Assembly: GCA_013151215.1 (NCBI GenBank)
Contig: JAADIS010000005.1
Span: 1 to 64,000 of the forward strand
DNA from: Chlorobiota bacterium
Lineage (GTDB): Bacteria; Bacteroidota; Bacteroidia; Bacteroidales; F082
Length of the DNA stretch: 64,000 nt
Direction: 5' to 3'
The notes under the pieces were generated by a model. The model saw nothing but the letters and a program-made list of their open reading frames with translations, searched no databases and was not told the DNA's origin. Below are positions 61,560 through 64,000 of this stretch, piece by piece. Numbering within the stretch: position 1 is the first letter of the stretch; the number at the start of each line of letters is the position of its first letter. The position numbers and the translations under genes were made by a program.

Positions 61560-63803
61560 CTAGAAAACATATTCAACACCAAGTTTCAGTGTAAATGGAT
61601 TTCCCGGCGTATAAGTTAAGCCATATTCCGCTTCGCTTACTGGGCTTGTCCTATAATCTCCCGCAAACTGCGCTTCGTTCCATTCGGAGTTGAATATATT
61701 CTCTGCGACAATTCCTATCGAAAGATGTGGGGATACCGAATAATTTACATTGAAATCGCTAACGAAATAGGCTGTTGTGCTAATGCTGTTTGTCTCGTCT
61801 GCCGGACGTTTGGCCAAATAGCGGTATCTAAGCGCAGCCGACCAGGATTTGAAATCATCGAAGATTAAACTGCCCGTGGAAGTAAAAACAGGGGAGAGGG
61901 GAATATAATTTGCTTCTTTCGGAAGATCGATAAAGCGCGGCTCGCAAAGGTTTAGGTCTGTACTTAAAAAGAAATATTTACCCATCTGCAGCCTCAAGCT
62001 GAAGTCGAGGCCCATTCGCCTGGTTCGTCCGTTTGCTTCCCACGTCCCCGCATCACCCGACCAAACCAGCTCCTCTTCCATATAGGAATACCATAGAGCG
62101 CTGTTGATTAGCAACCTGCTGAATATCTTAAAGTTAAACCCAAGGTCGGCAGCATATACTGCCGGAAGGGTCTTTAAGCTATCAGATGAGACAACTACCC
62201 TCGTATCATTGGAATGAAAGCCTTTTCCTGCTTTAAAATACAATTGTGCATCCTTGTTCAGCTTGTAAATAATGTTCAGCTTGGGACTGAGGACGGAGCC
62301 CTGTTTCGCCAAGGACTCATAATTCTTTATAAGCCTGTCGTTATACTCGAACTTAAAATAATCAAGTCGCAGGCCAAGGTTTACTACCCATTTCTTAAAC
62401 GACCAATCGATATCCGTAAATAAGTTGAAATTACTTTCGTCGATATCGCCGAAGTTTATTGTGTCAACAACCGTATTCCTTTTATAGGTGTGGAGCAGCC
62501 CGCTGCTGTTTATGTCGTCGTAACGAAAGCCGCCGCCAACATTATATTCCAGGTTATTATCGTAATTTATATTGATAGTTTTGCAATATGTAGATTTATA
62601 ACCATATAGGTTTCTTTCCTCCGTTTGCCTTATCTGGTCGCCATTTTCTTTGTCCTCAAGGAAAAACGTGAAGTTGGAGTAAAGGTTAAAGTGATAATCG
62701 GAATAATAAACCAGGTTGCTCAACACGCCCGAATTTATATTGTGATATGATTTTACGATAATGTTGTTCCTGCTTGTTTGTCCTCCTTCGGTGGGGTCGA
62801 TGGAGCCCCAGCGACTTAAAACACCCTCATCGATACTTTTGGCAGGAAGCTGCCCCGATTGGTTCCAACTGCTGTTGAACATTGAGGCAGTGATGCTTAT
62901 GGTGTTGTTGGCATCGATAATATTGTTGTATTTCGCAAATAAGTTTAATCTCTTGAAGTTCTGAGGGCTAGTGAAGGGCCCGTCGGTCAAATAGTTTTCG
63001 ATGGCGACATAAGCATTCTTGCCCTTTTCGTTCATCCGCCGGCTTAGCAATTTTAATTGCGAACTAAGCCTGATGGTGTTGAAGCTCCCTCCCTCCAGCT
63101 TAATTGAATTGTGGTTCAGCATGTTCTTTGTCTTAAAGGCTACATGGCCAGCCGTGGCAAGATTTCCGTATTCGGCCTTGAAAGGTCCTTTCCCGAAATC
63201 TATTTCCCTAATCAGTTCAGGTATCAGGAAATGCAGGTCGGCATAACCTTGACCATGGGCCTGGCTGACCATGTTCACGTCCATACCATCAACGCTTACG
63301 TTGATATCGGTACCATGATCGGCATCATATCCCCTCAAGAATATTTGTTCCGATTTTCCGCCTCCAGCATGCTGGGCGATAAACAAGCCAGGAACCATGC
63401 GCAATACCTCCTGTGACGATTTTACGGCCTGCAGCTTAATGTCCAGTTTGGCAATGGATTCCAAAGGACTTGATTTTGAGGTAGTAACGTTTATGGTGCT
63501 TAAGTTTATCGCATCTTCCTCCATCATCACCAACAGGAACTGCGTATGGGAGGTAAATTCAAGTTCCTTTGTTTTATAGCCCAGAAAAGTAAATACCAGT
63601 ATGCCAGATGCATAATCGGTATCGATATTGAACTTCCCGAACTCATCGCTTACACAGCCTTCATTAGTGCCTTTTAAACTGATGTTTACTCCCGGTAGGG
63701 GATGGTCATTCTCCTTATCAACTACTTTGCCTTCTATGAAGTTATGTGCATTTAACTGAATTACAGTTATTAATGATAAAATTATAAATTGAAGCCTTTT
63801 CAT
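61560..63803 (-). CDS. TonB-dependent receptor downstream of nikR
   Basis: This 747-residue outer-membrane receptor has a signal peptide (MKRLQFIILSLITVIQLNA). A carboxypeptidase-regulatory-like beta domain (about 22-98: GKVVDKENDHPLPGVNISLKGT), a plug (about 115-225: MVPGLFIAQHAGGGKSEQIFLRG, QAHGQGYADLHFLIPEL) and a 22-strand-type barrel ending in GVEYVF follow. The plug carries His residues near the ligand side. A perfect palindrome lies at 63817-63848, 14 bases upstream of the start codon, and a nikR tail is just beyond it. I infer a nickel-regulated importer of nickel or a nickel chelate. Substrate is not proven. Confidence 0.9.
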   Translation of the reverse strand: MKRLQFIILSLITVIQLNAHNFIEGKVVDKENDHPLPGVNISLKGTNEGCVSDEFGKFNIDTDYASGILVFTFLGYKTKELEFTSHTQFLLVMMEEDAINLSTINVTTSKSSPLESIAKLDIKLQAVKSSQEVLRMVPGLFIAQHAGGGKSEQIFLRGYDADHGTDINVSVDGMDVNMVSQAHGQGYADLHFLIPELIREIDFGKGPFKAEYGNLATAGHVAFKTKNMLNHNSIKLEGGSFNTIRLSSQLKLLSRRMNEKGKNAYVAIENYLTDGPFTSPQNFKRLNLFAKYNNIIDANNTISITASMFNSSWNQSGQLPAKSIDEGVLSRWGSIDPTEGGQTSRNNIIVKSYHNINSGVLSNLVYYSDYHFNLYSNFTFFLEDKENGDQIRQTEERNLYGYKSTYCKTININYDNNLEYNVGGGFRYDDINSSGLLHTYKRNTVVDTINFGDIDESNFNLFTDIDWSFKKWVVNLGLRLDYFKFEYNDRLIKNYESLAKQGSVLSPKLNIIYKLNKDAQLYFKAGKGFHSNDTRVVVSSDSLKTLPAVYAADLGFNFKIFSRLLINSALWYSYMEEELVWSGDAGTWEANGRTRRMGLDFSLRLQMGKYFFLSTDLNLCEPRFIDLPKEANYIPLSPVFTSTGSLIFDDFKSWSAALRYRYLAKRPADETNSISTTAYFVSDFNVNYSVSPHLSIGIVAENIFNSEWNEAQFAGDYRTSPVSEAEYGLTYTPGNPFTLKLGVEYVF

Positions 63804-63816
63804 ATGGTTTGTATTA

Positions 63817-63848
63817 AAGTAACACGTATATATATTATAGTGTTACTT
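63817..63848 (-). promoter_or_regulatory. Perfect palindrome, candidate NikR operator
   Basis: AAGTAACAC (63817-63825) and GTGTTACTT (63840-63848) are perfect 9-bp arms with a 14-base AT-rich centre. The site lies 14 bases upstream of the receptor start codon and 42 beyond the nikR stop. It uses the same half-site words (GTAACAC and GTGTTAC) that I recall for NikR of some delta-proteobacteria, with the arms in the opposite order. Confidence 0.55.
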
Positions 63849-63889
63849 ATTATGTAAAATTATTTATTAATATTTAAAAATCATTCTTT

Positions 63890-64000
63890 TTATTTATCGT
63901 TGTTGATGCTTAAATTTCCGTGCTGTATGGCTTTCAAGCTAATGAGTTTGTTCGCAAGGTTTTGTAGCCTGAAGGCCTTGCCGCGCACAGCTATTATCTC
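63890..64000 (-). CDS. nikR: Nickel-responsive regulator NikR, C-terminal part
   Basis: On the minus strand the frame is open from the window edge to TAA at 63890-63892. The 36 visible residues (EIIAVRGKAFRLQNLANK, then LISLKAIQHGNLSINNDK) align with the end of NikR, where the E. coli protein has [20 protein letters not shown] followed by RGVRHGHL. NikR is a ribbon-helix-helix repressor with a Ni-binding ACT-like domain. The Ni ligands and DNA-binding part lie outside the window, so metal specificity cannot be checked. It precedes the receptor gene on the same strand by 86 bases. Confidence 0.75.
   Translation of the reverse strand, partial: EIIAVRGKAFRLQNLANKLISLKAIQHGNLSINNDK

Overview
The window comes from a member of the Bacteroidota, most likely class Bacteroidia. 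Several independent signs agree: secreted proteins ending in type IX secretion (T9SS) sorting domains, LruC, GWxTD, DUF2851, BT_3928 and DUF1599 family proteins, a long NusB, start codons without Shine-Dalgarno sequences, and many upstream TAnnTTTG boxes, the -7 element of this phylum. No rRNA, tRNA or CRISPR array was found.

Layout. 1-5.7 kb is an AT-rich accessory stretch: an LRR/LruC surface protein cut by the window edge, an IS4-like element with matching 15-bp ends, a secreted-protein gene broken by that element, a small inverted-repeat element and a T9SS cargo gene. 5.7-16.2 kb is mostly housekeeping (mnmE, sucD, an Nramp-like transporter, cdaA, folP, DUF1599, BT_3928, dnaN), with a 56-bp tandem repeat before folP. 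16.2-27.1 kb holds a secreted glycoside-hydrolase-like protein, parE, a Crp/Fnr regulator, an EamA transporter, a flippase, a GT2/sugar-transferase fusion and nusB. 27.1-37.2 kb has a decayed M15 endolysin-like gene, a head-GIN protein, msrA plus a methyltransferase, cca-miaA, a GWxTD protein, a second GT2 and DUF2851. 37.2-47.4 kb has a coiled-coil protein, zapA, a structured RNA (6S RNA candidate), rny, a pRiA4b ORF-3 protein, a TPR lipoprotein, def, ruvX, a divergent membrane pyrophosphatase, a bifunctional-nuclease family protein and a NupG-type transporter. 47.6-61.6 kb has thyA-folA, exported proteins, gcvT, a sulfotransferase-like T9SS cargo, two related T9SS cargo proteins and typA. 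The right end has a TonB-dependent receptor and the 3' end of nikR.

How genes work together. thyA, folA, folP and gcvT belong to folate/one-carbon metabolism. mnmE, cca and miaA mature tRNA. cdaA makes c-di-AMP. The flippase and two GT2 proteins point to surface polysaccharide or glycan assembly. At least five proteins carry T9SS-type C-termini. The most interesting locus is the right edge: a NikR-like regulator tail, a perfect 9-14-9 palindrome and a TonB-dependent receptor follow each other on the minus strand. This suggests a nickel-regulated outer-membrane uptake system.

Limits. All calls come from reading the sequence and from memory of protein families. No database search was run.
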